Shown: piece by piece, positions 21,001 through 28,591 of the stretch | How the letters are laid out: each line of letters opens with the position of its first letter | How positions within the stretch are numbered: position 1 is the stretch's first letter | Assembly: GCF_024721175.1 (NCBI RefSeq) | Contig: NZ_CP099399.1 | Span: 1,860,001-1,924,000, forward strand | Direction of reading: 5' to 3' | Source: Rhizobium sp. Pop5 | Lineage (GTDB): Bacteria; Pseudomonadota; Alphaproteobacteria; Rhizobiales; Rhizobiaceae | Length of the DNA stretch: 64,000 nt | The notes under the pieces: generated by a model | Databases searched by the model: none | Seen by the model: only the letters and a program-made list of their open reading frames with translations | Told to the model about the DNA's origin: nothing | Translations under genes and position numbers: made by a program

Positions 21001-21919
21001 TGATGACGCCGTCGGCCGTTTCTCCGGCGCCACCGAGGACATCCGCCGCTCCGCCGCCGATATCCGCAACGAACTCGACGCCACCCGCGCCGAACTGAAA
21101 CGCGGCGCCTTCGACCTTCCCGAGGAAGCCAAGGAAAGCGCCTCGGCCATGCGCCGGGCCGTCGCAGAGCAGATCAAGGCGCTGCAGGATATCTCCCAGC
21201 TCGTCGGCCGCACCAGCCAGCAGCTCGAGATCTCCGAACCGGCCGCCCGGGCGCTCGCCCAGGCCCAGCCGGGCCCGCGTCCCGCCCAGCCGGCCGCAGC
21301 CCAGCAGCAGCAGCCCGCACGCCCGCCAATCGAAGCGACGGGCCTGCGCGGAACCATCGCTCCGTCAGCACCGGCTGCCGCTCCCCAGCGTGCCGCTCCG
21401 CAGCCTGCGCCCACTCGCCAAGAACCGGCCCAGCCGGAAAGCGGCGGCTGGATCAGCGATCTCCTGCGCGGCGCATCGCGTGAGGAAGCCGCCGAGGAGG
21501 CGCCCGCCCGCGCCCCGGCCCGCCCAGCCGAGACGGCGCCTGCCGCACGCAGCAGCGACGCCCGCAATCCGCGCCACGTCGTGGAATCGCTGAACTCGCT
21601 CTCGGTCGATATCGCCCGCGCCATCGATCACGATGCATCGGTCGATCTCTGGCGGCGTTACCAGCGCGGCGAGCGCGACGTCTTCACCCGCCGGCTCTAC
21701 ACGCTGAAGGGCCAGCAGACCTTCGACGAGATCAAGCGCAAATACGACCGCGAACCGGAATTCCGCACCGCCGTCGATCGCTACATCGGCGATTTCGAAA
21801 AGCTCCTCGCCGACGTCGCCCGCACTGATCCGAACCGGACGGTGACGCAGTCCTACCTCACCTCGGACACCGGCAAGGTCTACACCATGCTCGCCCACGC
21901 AGCAGGCAGGCTCAGCTGA
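15095..21919 (+). CDS. gpr: Growth Pole Ring (GPR)-type giant coiled-coil membrane protein
   Basis: Probable homologue of Agrobacterium GPR (about 2100 residues), which forms a ring at the growing pole and is needed for polar growth and rod shape. The 2274-residue protein has a disordered N-terminus (1-105), two membrane helices (about 110-130 and 143-169), about 1750 residues of almost continuous helix with apolipoprotein-like 11-residue periodicity, nine 44-residue repeats (699-1094), a Pro/Gln/Ala linker (about 2045-2150) and a conserved globular C-terminus (ESLNSLSVDIARAIDHDASVD region to the end). GAGG lies seven bases before the ATG. It stands alone between its CtrA-type box and a hairpin terminator. 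Confidence 0.88.
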   Translation: MANNKYNESIEDKAFKALDEALQIDFGKETVPSRRGSAPEAPEANVSDPSNARNQQAQEEAQRRNRRSATGEQASRAPAFAPANDASRNTPASILKSFDGASSRSAVRTATLFSVLWVMAGLGLMSLLYSPHIWQIRSVADLVALPGVIAGLVGIIIPVMMFYAFAIMISRAQDMRNAARSMAEVALRLAEPETIASERIMTVGQAVRREVSAMNEGIERTIARASELETLVHSEVNALERSYADNELRVRGLVHELGSEREAIVNHADRIRTSIGSVHDQLKEELSLATEEIAVRLATSGEAFASLIDTRAATILEKSDNALQSMGSLLAAKTDSLLQTLNASGFALATEFDNRLEALSVNLNEHGERLLSQFETRASTMDSSTEKLNAALNERTHQLNEILISRTREINESLTSGERTIGGTLDDVLSKLNSALDEKGASFRQSLQSTADDAVMDLDVRSGFFEERLQTTVAQLSTAFDERVAEFTSAFDKRTGSLDTKLMESLARINETLTGGSDSIDGILSSGIDRLGSSMTDHSLTLATALATSHEVLESTLGARAEEITTALTSRTGELTTALENATSDIAQALTAGSSELQSNLQARSAEFRDTLRTTTTDLTSAVAAGTEQVTSAFGGRAEELSSVLAARAAEITEAVSTAHSRIDSVMAERGGALVDALTTHHGRFEEALTTRSDAIINAVSGTHDRLAETLDEKAMALAISLNESQARIEDTLQSRSEALLSAVSGTHDRLSETLDEKAMALAISLNENQSRIEDTLETRSAAFLNAVSGTHDRLSETLDSKASALTTSLDERHARIEDALGTRAEALLNTISGTRDRLAETLDEKAMALAISLSESQARIEDTLETRSSALLNAVSGTHERLSETLDEKAMALAISLNESQSRIEDTLESGSESFLKAVSGTHDRLAETLDTKASEIAASLNEGHSRLQDTLETRSESFLNAVSATHDRLSETLDDRAMALAISLNESQSRLEETLTTGADAITNAVSGTHERLNGVLDQKANALAASLNEGQARLEESLGHRTAAIVSTVAASHDRLTDALDEKTMALAISLDDNQSRFDSALEARSNSMMEAVANAETRVAGAFADKTDAIRNAYTDNQQRLENALSEHSASLAGALDAGSARFEDIIGGLTGRIEGRLTDAHARLGGLADEAAARIEGGLASAHERIRTTLDERTNAIDLTLNQAHALISDTLSEQATSIGTSVATSVSMLEMSLEEREAAIRQAIDASAQTLEDRMHAGAGQIAGRFQEAANAISASTQSFSAHLDQSVESLTGRFEETGSRVESGLAAIENRIRDGVGGVAEKVEAASGQLSGVLSDGISRLGALSDDASRRLSATLEGSAATLTQAIDSRTANLAETLDSRTTNLTGAIEGRTANLGETLDRGNARIEERLSTMDRALTVGLDAVNRTIEGKAAGLASTLRSAVAEAAQGMEGEATRTTELLGKTGQQFAEDLNAKSDEFTRTMDERSSQIVTRVAEAQNRLASQAAAVAQTFSEAGNAIVNKVAEAETIVGTQVNAISKALSDAGQSLEARGNAIRTTLSGAGSEISATMADVDRALEARSNAIRANLEERAREIDTTFSDIDRALEARGNSIRSTLEERTRDLNSMLSGRSVELTRILDETARPLIDRYTDAGEQAAARITAAANLSADRLRAENEALASAVAARTENVANAVSAIENSLVANVNGLVERMSESSAAMAMMMNRAAEQLTSVDGRLGETTTRFADSATKAAEMVSASTRLLEGKVDRLSDISGQTLSQVGGIIGRFDEHSKVLTQASQLLGAAQSNLASTLEERESALQTLSVGLVQRSAEIERTMQGLGAMIETVFERAEQRSNQVTGNLRQGVQSSFADIGRILTETEKRAQEAAETMREAITRAGDEANTTIDGTFANVERRSGDLSNRIRGGLTASLSEVERMLGEAGRASDGAAQNMREALREAIDDAVGRFSGATEDIRRSAADIRNELDATRAELKRGAFDLPEEAKESASAMRRAVAEQIKALQDISQLVGRTSQQLEISEPAARALAQAQPGPRPAQPAAAQQQQPARPPIEATGLRGTIAPSAPAAAPQRAAPQPAPTRQEPAQPESGGWISDLLRGASREEAAEEAPARAPARPAETAPAARSSDARNPRHVVESLNSLSVDIARAIDHDASVDLWRRYQRGERDVFTRRLYTLKGQQTFDEIKRKYDREPEFRTAVDRYIGDFEKLLADVARTDPNRTVTQSYLTSDTGKVYTMLAHAAGRLS
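17189..18376 (+). repeat. Nine tandem 132-bp repeats inside gpr
   Basis: Units begin at 17189, 17321, 17453, 17585, 17717, 17849, 17981, 18113 and 18245, each exactly 132 bp (44 codons). The consensus opens AVSGTHDRLSETLDEKAMAL and continues AISLNESQSRIEDTLETRS. Forty-four residues equal four 11-residue turns, so the repeat keeps a hendecad helix in phase. Divergence rises toward the 3' end. Confidence 0.9.
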
Positions 21920-21965
21920 GCTACTTGCAACCATCGGACTAGTCGACGAGTTGGACTAACGAATT

Positions 21966-21998
21966 GAAAGCCGCTCCCTCACAAGGCGAGCGGCTTTC
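21966..21998 (+). terminator. Hairpin terminator after gpr
   Basis: GAAAGCCGCTC and GAGCGGCTTTC form a perfect 11-bp stem around CCTCACAAGGC, 47 bases after the gpr stop. The T tract is short (GTTCG), so efficiency is uncertain. Confidence 0.6.
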
Positions 21999-22046
21999 GT
22001 TCGCCGAGCAGGCGGAACCGAGAACCACCTCAATACGGCACCGGAA

Positions 22047-22513
22047 ATGACCAAGGCTCTTCTCATCATCGACGTGCAGAATGCATTCTCTCCGGGAAGG
22101 GCACTCCGGAGCGCCCGCCGCGTATCGATTCCGCACTCGACGAGACCCTCACTCGGCTTGCCTCACTGCAGGAAATCGCAAGACAGGCCGGCGTGCCGGT
22201 CGTGGTCGTGGTACGCAAGAAGAGCGCCGACTCCTTCTTCGAGACCGACCTTGGCGAACGGCTCGTCGAACGCTCGGTCGATCACCTCGTCATCGGCGGC
22301 TGCATGTCGCAGTTCTGCGTCGATACGACGGTCAGGCGCGCCGTTTCGCTCGGCTATGATGTGACGCTGATTGCCGATGGCCACATGACAGGCGATACCG
22401 CGAGCCTGACCTTCTCCGAAATCATCGCCCACCACAATGAAACGCTCGACGGTTTCGACGCTGGCAAAGCAACCGTGGCTGTCCGTCGCGCCGCCGATAT
22501 TGCTTTTTCATAA
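22047..22513 (+). pseudogene. Isochorismatase-family cysteine hydrolase, frameshifted and internally deleted
   Basis: The frame from ATG 22047 opens with the family start TKALLIIDVQNA, then is lost after codon 13. Assuming one missing base near 22086 restores ILSGKGTPERPPRIDSALD and continues to the normal end at 22513. The catalytic Asp (IIDVQN), Lys (VRKKSADSFF) and Cys (GGCMSQFCVDTT) are all there. About 30 residues that usually lie between PVVVV and VRKKSAD are absent, so the reconstructed protein is about 155 rather than 180-190 residues. Both changes suggest decay, though the single-base shift alone could be a sequencing error. Confidence 0.75.
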
Positions 22514-22523
22514 AGGAACCAAC

Positions 22524-23042
22524 TCAAACCGGAAGCGGCCGATCGATCCTCAGCTCGACAATCAGCGTATCGACGATTTCCTGCACATCCCTCGCAGCCG
22601 TATCGACGATGATCGGCCTCTGCCGCCAATCGTCATACACCCGGTCGGCGACCTCCTGCCACGTTGGTTTGACGAGTCCCTCGACATCGGTTTTCCGCGT
22701 CTCGACGCGGCGGCGATGTTCGATCTTGTCGGAACAGATCACCTCTACCTCGACCGCACGCACCTTTGAGCGTGCCGCAACCGCCAGCCAAGCATCGCGG
22801 GTTATCTCCAAGGGATTGACCGAATCCGCAATCACCAGTCTCCCGAGGGTAAGATTGTCTTCCGCAACCCCATATGCAACGACATAACCTGCGGGGCCAA
22901 CGTCCCTTGATGGGTCGCCTGAGGCCCTGATCGCCTGCTCGATAGTGTCGACCCTGACATGTACGCCTCCCAGCCGCCCCGCGAGCGCGCGAGCAACGGT
23001 CGTTTTTCCACTACCCGGCAAGCCGCCGAAGATAATCAGCAT
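22524..23042 (-). CDS. P-loop kinase-like AAA-type ATPase
   Basis: Small cytosolic P-loop protein of 172 residues. Walker A is GGLPGSGKTT at residues 6-15. An RVDTIEQAIRAS block follows and a lid-like region ICSDKIEHRRRVETRK lies near 110, as in zeta-toxin/adenylyl-sulfate-kinase-like small-molecule kinases. ATG 23042 has GGAGGGA upstream and is preferred over 23057. It lies 130 bases downstream of the GlyRS-like gene on the same strand, so the two may be co-transcribed. Substrate unknown. Confidence 0.75.
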   Translation of the reverse strand: MLIIFGGLPGSGKTTVARALAGRLGGVHVRVDTIEQAIRASGDPSRDVGPAGYVVAYGVAEDNLTLGRLVIADSVNPLEITRDAWLAVAARSKVRAVEVEVICSDKIEHRRRVETRKTDVEGLVKPTWQEVADRVYDDWRQRPIIVDTAARDVQEIVDTLIVELRIDRPLPV

Positions 23043-23172
23043 GGCCCATCCCTCCATTTGTGAATTTCCGCCAACGCCTCAACGATCCGTTCCCTTGTAG
23101 GATAAGCGCCGACGAGGGAAAAGACTCGTCGAGAAAACCGGGGCCGCCCAGCGCCCCCGGTTTCCTCGCGCC

Positions 23173-23922
23173 CTATCGATCGGCCGCTATGCCCCAATTG
23201 TAAACGCAGCGGTCCAGACCGATGGCGATTTCGAGCACGAGGACATCGTGATCGACGGCCGCTCCCTTCTTGGGCTGCGACCGGTAACGCTGCGGAAAGT
23301 CGGTGCGCCGCGAGATCGAGCAGACCTCCATCCACTTGTCGCCATTGTCCACCTCGATATCCATCGTCATCTCGGAGTAGGCAGGCAGCCGATCCGACGG
23401 CACGACCCGGGTCGGCAGATGGATCAGCGACGCGATCATTCGGCGTACCGGCTCGAGGCAGGCGGCGTGATAGTCGTTGCCGCTGTCGGCCGTGAAGGCG
23501 CATTGGAATTCGAGCTGCCAGAACTCCTTCAGACGCATGTGCTTCGTCGGCTGCTCCTGTTCGCGGCGGTAGGATCTGCCCGCCTGCCAGACACAGAGCG
23601 GCAGCCGCGTCCTCGAATGATTCCCGAGAATATGCTGCATATAGGCATAAGTGGACGGCGTGGTTTCCGGCCTCAGCACCAGTGCGGCATCGCCGGCGGA
23701 AAGCTGCTCCTGGACCCAAATGTCGGCGTTGGAATAGGCGCTTGAAACCAACGTCCGTGGCATCAGCGCCGGCGCCTCGACCCTTCTGACATCCCAGGCC
23801 GGATTGACGGATCTGAGAAAGCCGCGGACCTCTTCCGAGAAGAAGGCAATCATATGATCGCGCAGCCGGATTTCGCGCTCCTCCCAATGGACGAGCGAAT
23901 TGACATGATAAAGATTGAGCAC
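23173..23922 (-). CDS. Stand-alone class II aminoacyl-tRNA synthetase-like catalytic domain (GlyRS-like)
   Basis: The 249-residue product contains only a class IIa synthetase core. Motif 2 is LCVWQAGRSYRRE with the upstream RPETTPSTYAYMQ block and KEFWQLEFQ, both very like archaeal/eukaryotic-type alpha2 GlyRS. MEVCSISRRTDFP follows, and motif 3 is LEIAIGLDR at the end. No anticodon-binding domain is present. GTG 23922 has AGGAGA eight bases upstream. The housekeeping GlyRS of rhizobia is the unrelated GlyQS type, so this is a paralogue. It may activate an amino acid for a carrier or small molecule; that is inference. Confidence 0.75.
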   Translation of the reverse strand: MLNLYHVNSLVHWEEREIRLRDHMIAFFSEEVRGFLRSVNPAWDVRRVEAPALMPRTLVSSAYSNADIWVQEQLSAGDAALVLRPETTPSTYAYMQHILGNHSRTRLPLCVWQAGRSYRREQEQPTKHMRLKEFWQLEFQCAFTADSGNDYHAACLEPVRRMIASLIHLPTRVVPSDRLPAYSEMTMDIEVDNGDKWMEVCSISRRTDFPQRYRSQPKKGAAVDHDVLVLEIAIGLDRCVYNWGIAADR

Positions 23923-24290
23923 GGTGCCTGTCTCCTTGGCAACCTTGATTGGCGTGGTGAAGGGGGCTTTACGTCCAGCAGCGCGCCGGACGTCGATCGC
24001 GCCCGTACATCACGGCAGGACGCAGAGACCTCGTCCGCCAAAAGCGCGCACGATCGCAGCCTGCAGGCAGGTGCGGTCACGACGGAAGAAAGGCGCGCTT
24101 TTCATGCTCATGGTGCATTCTCTACGTGCAGTGCACATCATTGTCAAAACCGAGCACGGTGCGACAAAGGGAATCGCCTGTGGACGAGCCTTTTTTGTTG
24201 CTCCTTGTCCTTCATTTCGTCACAAACCTTTTCGAAGCGCTAAATTCAAGCGAATGGCGGATTCGACCATCCAAGACAAAGGCAGTAAAA
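23923..24290. other. Divergent intergenic region, GlyRS-like / D-Ala carboxypeptidase
   Basis: This 368-base region should contain promoters for both flanking genes. The frames that extend the carboxypeptidase gene upstream to 24126 lack signal-peptide logic and look non-coding. TGCAGTGCAC at 24128-24137 is a small palindromic stretch. I recognise no RNA element. Confidence 0.4.
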
Positions 24291-25163
24291 TTGACGATCA
24301 GGAAGACTTCTCAGCTCCTTGCCAGCGTTCTCTCCTCCGTCCTCATGCTCGGCGCTTCCAGTTTGGCTCAGGCCGGTCAGGCAAGCTTCGTCATGGACGT
24401 GCAGTCCGGCCAGGTGCTCGAAGCTTCCAATCAGGACGAGCTGAACTATCCGGCCTCGCTGACCAAGATGATGACGCTCTATCTTGCCTTCCAGGCCCTG
24501 CACGAGGGACACCTGACCTGGGATCAGAAGCTCACCATGTCGGAAAATGCCGAGAGCAAGGAGCCCTTCAAGCTTGCCGTCGGCGCCGGCCGCAAGGTGA
24601 CGCTGCGTGAGGCCGTCGAAGCAATCGTCGTGCTCTCCGCCAATGATGCGGCTGTCGCGATCGCAGAACAACTCGGCGGCTCCGAAGAGGTTTTTGCCAA
24701 AGCGATGACCGACAAGGCGCACCAGCTGGGGATGAAGGATACGGTCTTCAAGAATCCTTCGGGCCTTCCGGATCCGGAGCAGGTCACGACGGCGCGCGAT
24801 ATGGCCACCCTCGGCGTTTCGCTGATGCGGGACTATCCCGAGGAATTCAAACTCTTCTCCATGCGCGGTTTCCAGTTCCGCGGCATGAAGCTGCGCGGCC
24901 ACAACAATCTGATGTATCGCTATGACGGCGTCGACGGCATCAAGACCGGCTATACCGATGCATCGGGTTACAATGTCGTGACGTCTGCGCTCAAGGACGG
25001 CCGCCGCGTGGTCGGTGTCGTCATGGGCGAAAAGACGGCGAGCATCCGCGACGACAAGATGGCAGCCTTACTGGACAGCTACCTGGCGTCGCCATCGGCC
25101 ACCACCGCCACGGCCGCCAGCCAGCCGGGAGCGACGATGACCGATACGCAGCCGACGAAGTAG
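24291..25163 (+). CDS. D-alanyl-D-alanine carboxypeptidase (PBP5/6 family, S11 peptidase)
   Basis: Periplasmic penicillin-binding protein that trims the terminal D-Ala of peptidoglycan stem peptides. From TTG 24291 the product has 290 residues with a signal peptide (SVLSSVLMLGASSLAQA). The three active-site motifs are S56-L-T-K59, S116-A-N118 and K218-T-G220. The typical C-terminal beta domain and amphipathic anchor of E. coli PBP5 are missing, as in many short alphaproteobacterial members. The in-frame extension to 24126 would bury the signal peptide and is rejected. Confidence 0.88.
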   Translation: MTIRKTSQLLASVLSSVLMLGASSLAQAGQASFVMDVQSGQVLEASNQDELNYPASLTKMMTLYLAFQALHEGHLTWDQKLTMSENAESKEPFKLAVGAGRKVTLREAVEAIVVLSANDAAVAIAEQLGGSEEVFAKAMTDKAHQLGMKDTVFKNPSGLPDPEQVTTARDMATLGVSLMRDYPEEFKLFSMRGFQFRGMKLRGHNNLMYRYDGVDGIKTGYTDASGYNVVTSALKDGRRVVGVVMGEKTASIRDDKMAALLDSYLASPSATTATAASQPGATMTDTQPTK

Positions 25164-25177
25164 TCGCTGCCGGTCTA

Positions 25178-26428
25178 TCAAAAAGCCACTTCGAGATGCT
25201 GCCGATCCTGGGAGATCACCCTGCAATTCGTCTCGAATCCTTCTCCTTTGATGGCGAGAATGAACTCCGCGGGAATGCCCGTCGTATTCGAGACTGAAAG
25301 GCCCGCGCTCCCCGAACCGATGGATTTGACGGTGCAGTCGATGGTCGAGCGCCGGTCGTTGAACATGATCGAACCCGCCTTGAGCACCCGCCGTCGAGCG
25401 CCGATGGCATGATCGGCGTGGATGGAACTCCAGGATACACAGCGATTCCGTCCACCATGCTTAGCCTGATACATTGCAGCATCCGCCTGGGCGAGCAGAG
25501 TCTCGATGTCCTTGCTGACAATCGAAAGGGCCGACGTTCCAAGGCTGGCCGTAACCTTTAGAGCGCCATGTTCGCCAAAAATCGGCTGGGAGGCGATGGC
25601 GGCTCGCAGTTTTTCGGCGACCGCGGTCGCACCTTCCCGGTCGACATGCGGAAGGACGATTGCGAACTCCTCGCCGCCGATACGGCCGAACAGATCGCCG
25701 ACGCGAAGGACCGTCTTGCAGACCGATACGACCGCCTTGAGAACCTCGTCGCCGGCGGCATGCCCATGCGTGTCGTTAACCTGTTTGAAGTGGTCGATAT
25801 CGAAAACGATGCAGGAAAGGTCATGCTGGTGCCGCAGGGCAAGCGAAATCAGCTGATCAGCTTCCTGTTTGAACGCGCGGCGGGTCATCGCCTCCGTCAG
25901 GCCGTCGGTGGCGGCAGACTGCATGAGATCGATGCGGTCCATCGCAGCCCCCGCCAACTCCTCGAGAATGGCGAGATCTTTGCTGCTGAACGACCTTGGC
26001 CTGCGGTCGATCGCGCATACCGTTCCGATCATGTGGCCGGCCTTCGTTCTGAGCGGCACGCCGGCGTAAAATCGAATATGGTCATCGCCCGTCACTGAAG
26101 GATGCTTTGAAAAGCGAGGATCCTTGCTTGCATCCTGCACGATGACAGGCTCGTCGCAATCCACAACGCAGCGGCAGAACGTGTCTTCGAGAGATACCTC
26201 GTCAGCCGCTAGGCCGGAGCAGGCCTTGTACCATTGCCGGTGCGCATCGATCAGCGACACGATGCCGATATCGATGGAAAAGATCTGCTTTATCAGACGT
26301 ACGATCCGTTCGAAGCCCTCATCTCTCGGGGTGTCGAGAAGGTCGAGCTGCTGCAGCGCGGCCAGCCGATCATTTTCGCGCTGGATCGCTTCCGATGACG
26401 ACTTTCCGAATACGCGTGCGACCACCAT
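25178..26428 (-). CDS. GAF-GGDEF-PilZ diguanylate cyclase
   Basis: Predicted c-di-GMP synthase of 416 residues. A GAF domain (about 30-165; FCRCVVDCDEPVIVQD, FYAGVPL) precedes a GGDEF domain with the intact active motif GGEEF and, five residues upstream, RVGD, an inhibitory RxxD site. The last 75 residues resemble a PilZ c-di-GMP-binding domain (ARRRVLKAG), with a degenerate second motif. AGGAGG lies eight bases before ATG 26428, and the longer frame to 26470 lacks support. Likely cytosolic, with sensing through GAF and feedback through the I-site and PilZ. Convergent with the carboxypeptidase gene. Confidence 0.88.
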   Translation of the reverse strand: MVVARVFGKSSSEAIQRENDRLAALQQLDLLDTPRDEGFERIVRLIKQIFSIDIGIVSLIDAHRQWYKACSGLAADEVSLEDTFCRCVVDCDEPVIVQDASKDPRFSKHPSVTGDDHIRFYAGVPLRTKAGHMIGTVCAIDRRPRSFSSKDLAILEELAGAAMDRIDLMQSAATDGLTEAMTRRAFKQEADQLISLALRHQHDLSCIVFDIDHFKQVNDTHGHAAGDEVLKAVVSVCKTVLRVGDLFGRIGGEEFAIVLPHVDREGATAVAEKLRAAIASQPIFGEHGALKVTASLGTSALSIVSKDIETLLAQADAAMYQAKHGGRNRCVSWSSIHADHAIGARRRVLKAGSIMFNDRRSTIDCTVKSIGSGSAGLSVSNTTGIPAEFILAIKGEGFETNCRVISQDRQHLEVAF

Positions 26429-26575
26429 GCAGCATGCCTCCTGACAGCGATAACATGATGCGTTCCACAAATTCGTGAAGAAATTGAATACGATGGCGTC
26501 CCCGATGTCATCGGGTCAAACATTTTTCAGGCCCGACAACTCCCGATGTCAACAGGGCTGCCGCAGAATTCAAGT

Positions 26576-27187
26576 TCAGATTGAACGCAGCGTCCAGCTG
26601 ACGATCTCGGAGACGACCGTGGAGAAAGCGCGGTCGAGACCCTTGACGAAGCCGTCATTGCTGCCGCCGGCCGGCGCCATGGCGCGGAACACCTTCTGGG
26701 CGCGCACCGAGCCGTTCCGGTCATTGAGGATCTTGGCAGAAATTTCGACCACCGCCTGGTTACCGTTGGAAGCGTCGATCTCGAAGGAGCGGATATCGGT
26801 GACGACCTGATAGTCGATCGCCAGTCCCTGCCCCGGCATGCCTACGCCGCCAAGCTTGCCGGAGTTCTCGAAGGCTTCCACGAGCTTGGACTGCACTATG
26901 CGGGGCAGCTTGTCGCCCCATTGCGCCCGCGAGAGGTACTGTATTTCCGAGGAGGACACGCGGATGACGATCTGCTCGCTGTCGAGCGCCCTCAGCGCCG
27001 TCGGCCCAGCGATCAGGATCTGGCGGGATTTGGCCGCGGGTCCATCACCGTCAACGGCGGCGGACAGGTCGTAGGTATCGTTCTTGGCCGACGTGCCGCA
27101 CCCGGAAAGGATTAGCGCCGTCAGCGGCAGCGCGATCGCCGTTCCCCTGATCCATGAACGGCGCGACAACAGATGCGATGCGACCAT
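26576..27187 (-). CDS. ABC-type transport auxiliary lipoprotein of the Mla/MCE operon
   Basis: Predicted lipoprotein of 203 residues: a twin-Arg-like N-terminus (LSRRSWIRG), then lipobox LILSGC with lipidation at about Cys30. The mature part matches the ABC_trans_aux family (PqiC/LetC-like), with QILIAGPTALRALDSEQIV and a YLSRAQWGDKLP block. It is the fourth gene of mlaE-mlaF-mlaD-lipoprotein and probably links the MCE protein to the outer membrane for phospholipid transport. Confidence 0.82.
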   Translation of the reverse strand: MVASHLLSRRSWIRGTAIALPLTALILSGCGTSAKNDTYDLSAAVDGDGPAAKSRQILIAGPTALRALDSEQIVIRVSSSEIQYLSRAQWGDKLPRIVQSKLVEAFENSGKLGGVGMPGQGLAIDYQVVTDIRSFEIDASNGNQAVVEISAKILNDRNGSVRAQKVFRAMAPAGGSNDGFVKGLDRAFSTVVSEIVSWTLRSI

Positions 27188-27210
27188 TAGGCTACCTCTG
27201 ACTTCCCCTG

Positions 27211-28582
27211 TTAGCGCCGCGTCCGGCCGTCATATTGCTTCACCGTGTCCCCGCCGAAGATCAGGCGTTGCGGGTTGCGGTCGAAGTTGGTGATCGTATC
27301 GTTCAGATTGCTCACGGTTCCGCGCATGTCGTTAACGAGCGTTTGTACGTCGCGCAGGCCGCCGTTCGAGAACTTCTGCAGATTGTCGGCGATCGGCCCG
27401 ATGCGCGAATTCAGGTTGTCAGCGACCTTCTTAAACGATTCGAGCGTCTCGCGCGCCTCGGTAAACAGCGATTGCGTATTGTCGGTGCCGAGCAGCGCGT
27501 CGACCTTGATGAGAATGCCGTCGATACGCGTCGAGGCCGAATTCAGCTTGTTGGCGAGCTGCGACACGTCCTGGATCGTCTGGTCGATATCTTTCTGGCG
27601 CGACGACACCGTGTTGGCGACGTCGCGGATCGAAGCGACGGCGACGCGCGCATCCTTGGTCGCTTGCGAGATATCGTCGACCGAACCCTTGATCTTGGCC
27701 GGATCGATCTGGGCGACGAGGGTATCGACGCGGTCGAGCGTCGCCTGCGCCTGCTTGCCGAAATCGTTGAAGGTGGTGGCCGTCTCGTCGAACTTCTGTA
27801 TAGCGCCCTTGAGATCGCCGGAGGCATCGGCGATGTTGGCGGTGATCTTCTCGGCATTGGAGACGATATGGTCGATCTTCTGAGCATCGACCGCCTTCAC
27901 TAGTGATTCCACGGCCTGAAGTGTCGAATCAACACGGCCGGAGACCGCCTTCACCGTATTGGAAAGTTCGCCGACGCTCTGCAGGAAGGAGTCGATATTG
28001 TCGGAATTCTTCGCAAGCGCATCCGAGAAGGTCTCGGCATTCTTGAAGGTCTCGGTCAGCGGCCCGCGCGAGATCCTGAATGAAGCCCTGGAGATCGCCG
28101 ACCGCGTCGTTGGCGCGGTCGAGGATCTTGTCGGCGGTCGCCAGAAGATTGGTGACGCTCGATTGGTCGGCGACGATGACGGCGCGTTTGCCGTTGTCGA
28201 TAGCATGTTGGAGGATGCTTTCCTCGCCCTTGCGGCCGCCGGACAGTTCGATATAGGCGGCCCCCGTCAAGCCCTGGATTTCAAGGGCGGCCTTGGTCGA
28301 GGGGTAGATCGGCGCATCGGTGCGCACCTGGGTAAAGGCCAGCGAATATTGCGGATCGTCGGCGTCGATCGACAGCGTCTGTACCGAGCCTACCTGGATG
28401 CCGTTGAAACGCACCGGCGAGCCGACGCTGAGGCCGTTGGCAGAGCCCGGAATGCGCACGATCAGCTCCGTCATGGGGCCGCCGCGGCCATATTCGGCCA
28501 TCCAGTAGACGAAGCCGAAAGCGGCCGCGATCACCAGCAGTGTGAAAAAACCGACAATTGTATAATTGGCTTTGGTTTCCAT
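27211..28582 (-). pseudogene. mlaD: MlaD/MCE-family substrate-binding protein, frameshifted
   Basis: Inner-membrane-anchored MCE protein that carries lipid across the periplasm. The N-terminal half from ATG 28582 has a membrane helix (IVGFFTLLVIAAAFGFVYW) and an MCE domain (VRIPGSANGLSVGSPVRFNG, LTGAAYIELSGG). After GDLQGFIQD, near 28072, the frame shifts. The second half continues in another frame from RGPLTETFKNAETFSD through a long coiled-coil to 27211. One extra base, or two missing, explains the break. The joined protein would be about 456 residues, normal for rhizobial members. Flanking operon genes are intact, so a sequencing error or a recent mutation is likely. Confidence 0.82.
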
Positions 28583-28591
28583 CTTATCCGG

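Noticed and set aside
20065..21624. 519-codon antisense frame opposite gpr
   Set aside because: Ser/Ala/Arg-rich shadow of the helical region and Pro-rich linker; no domain.
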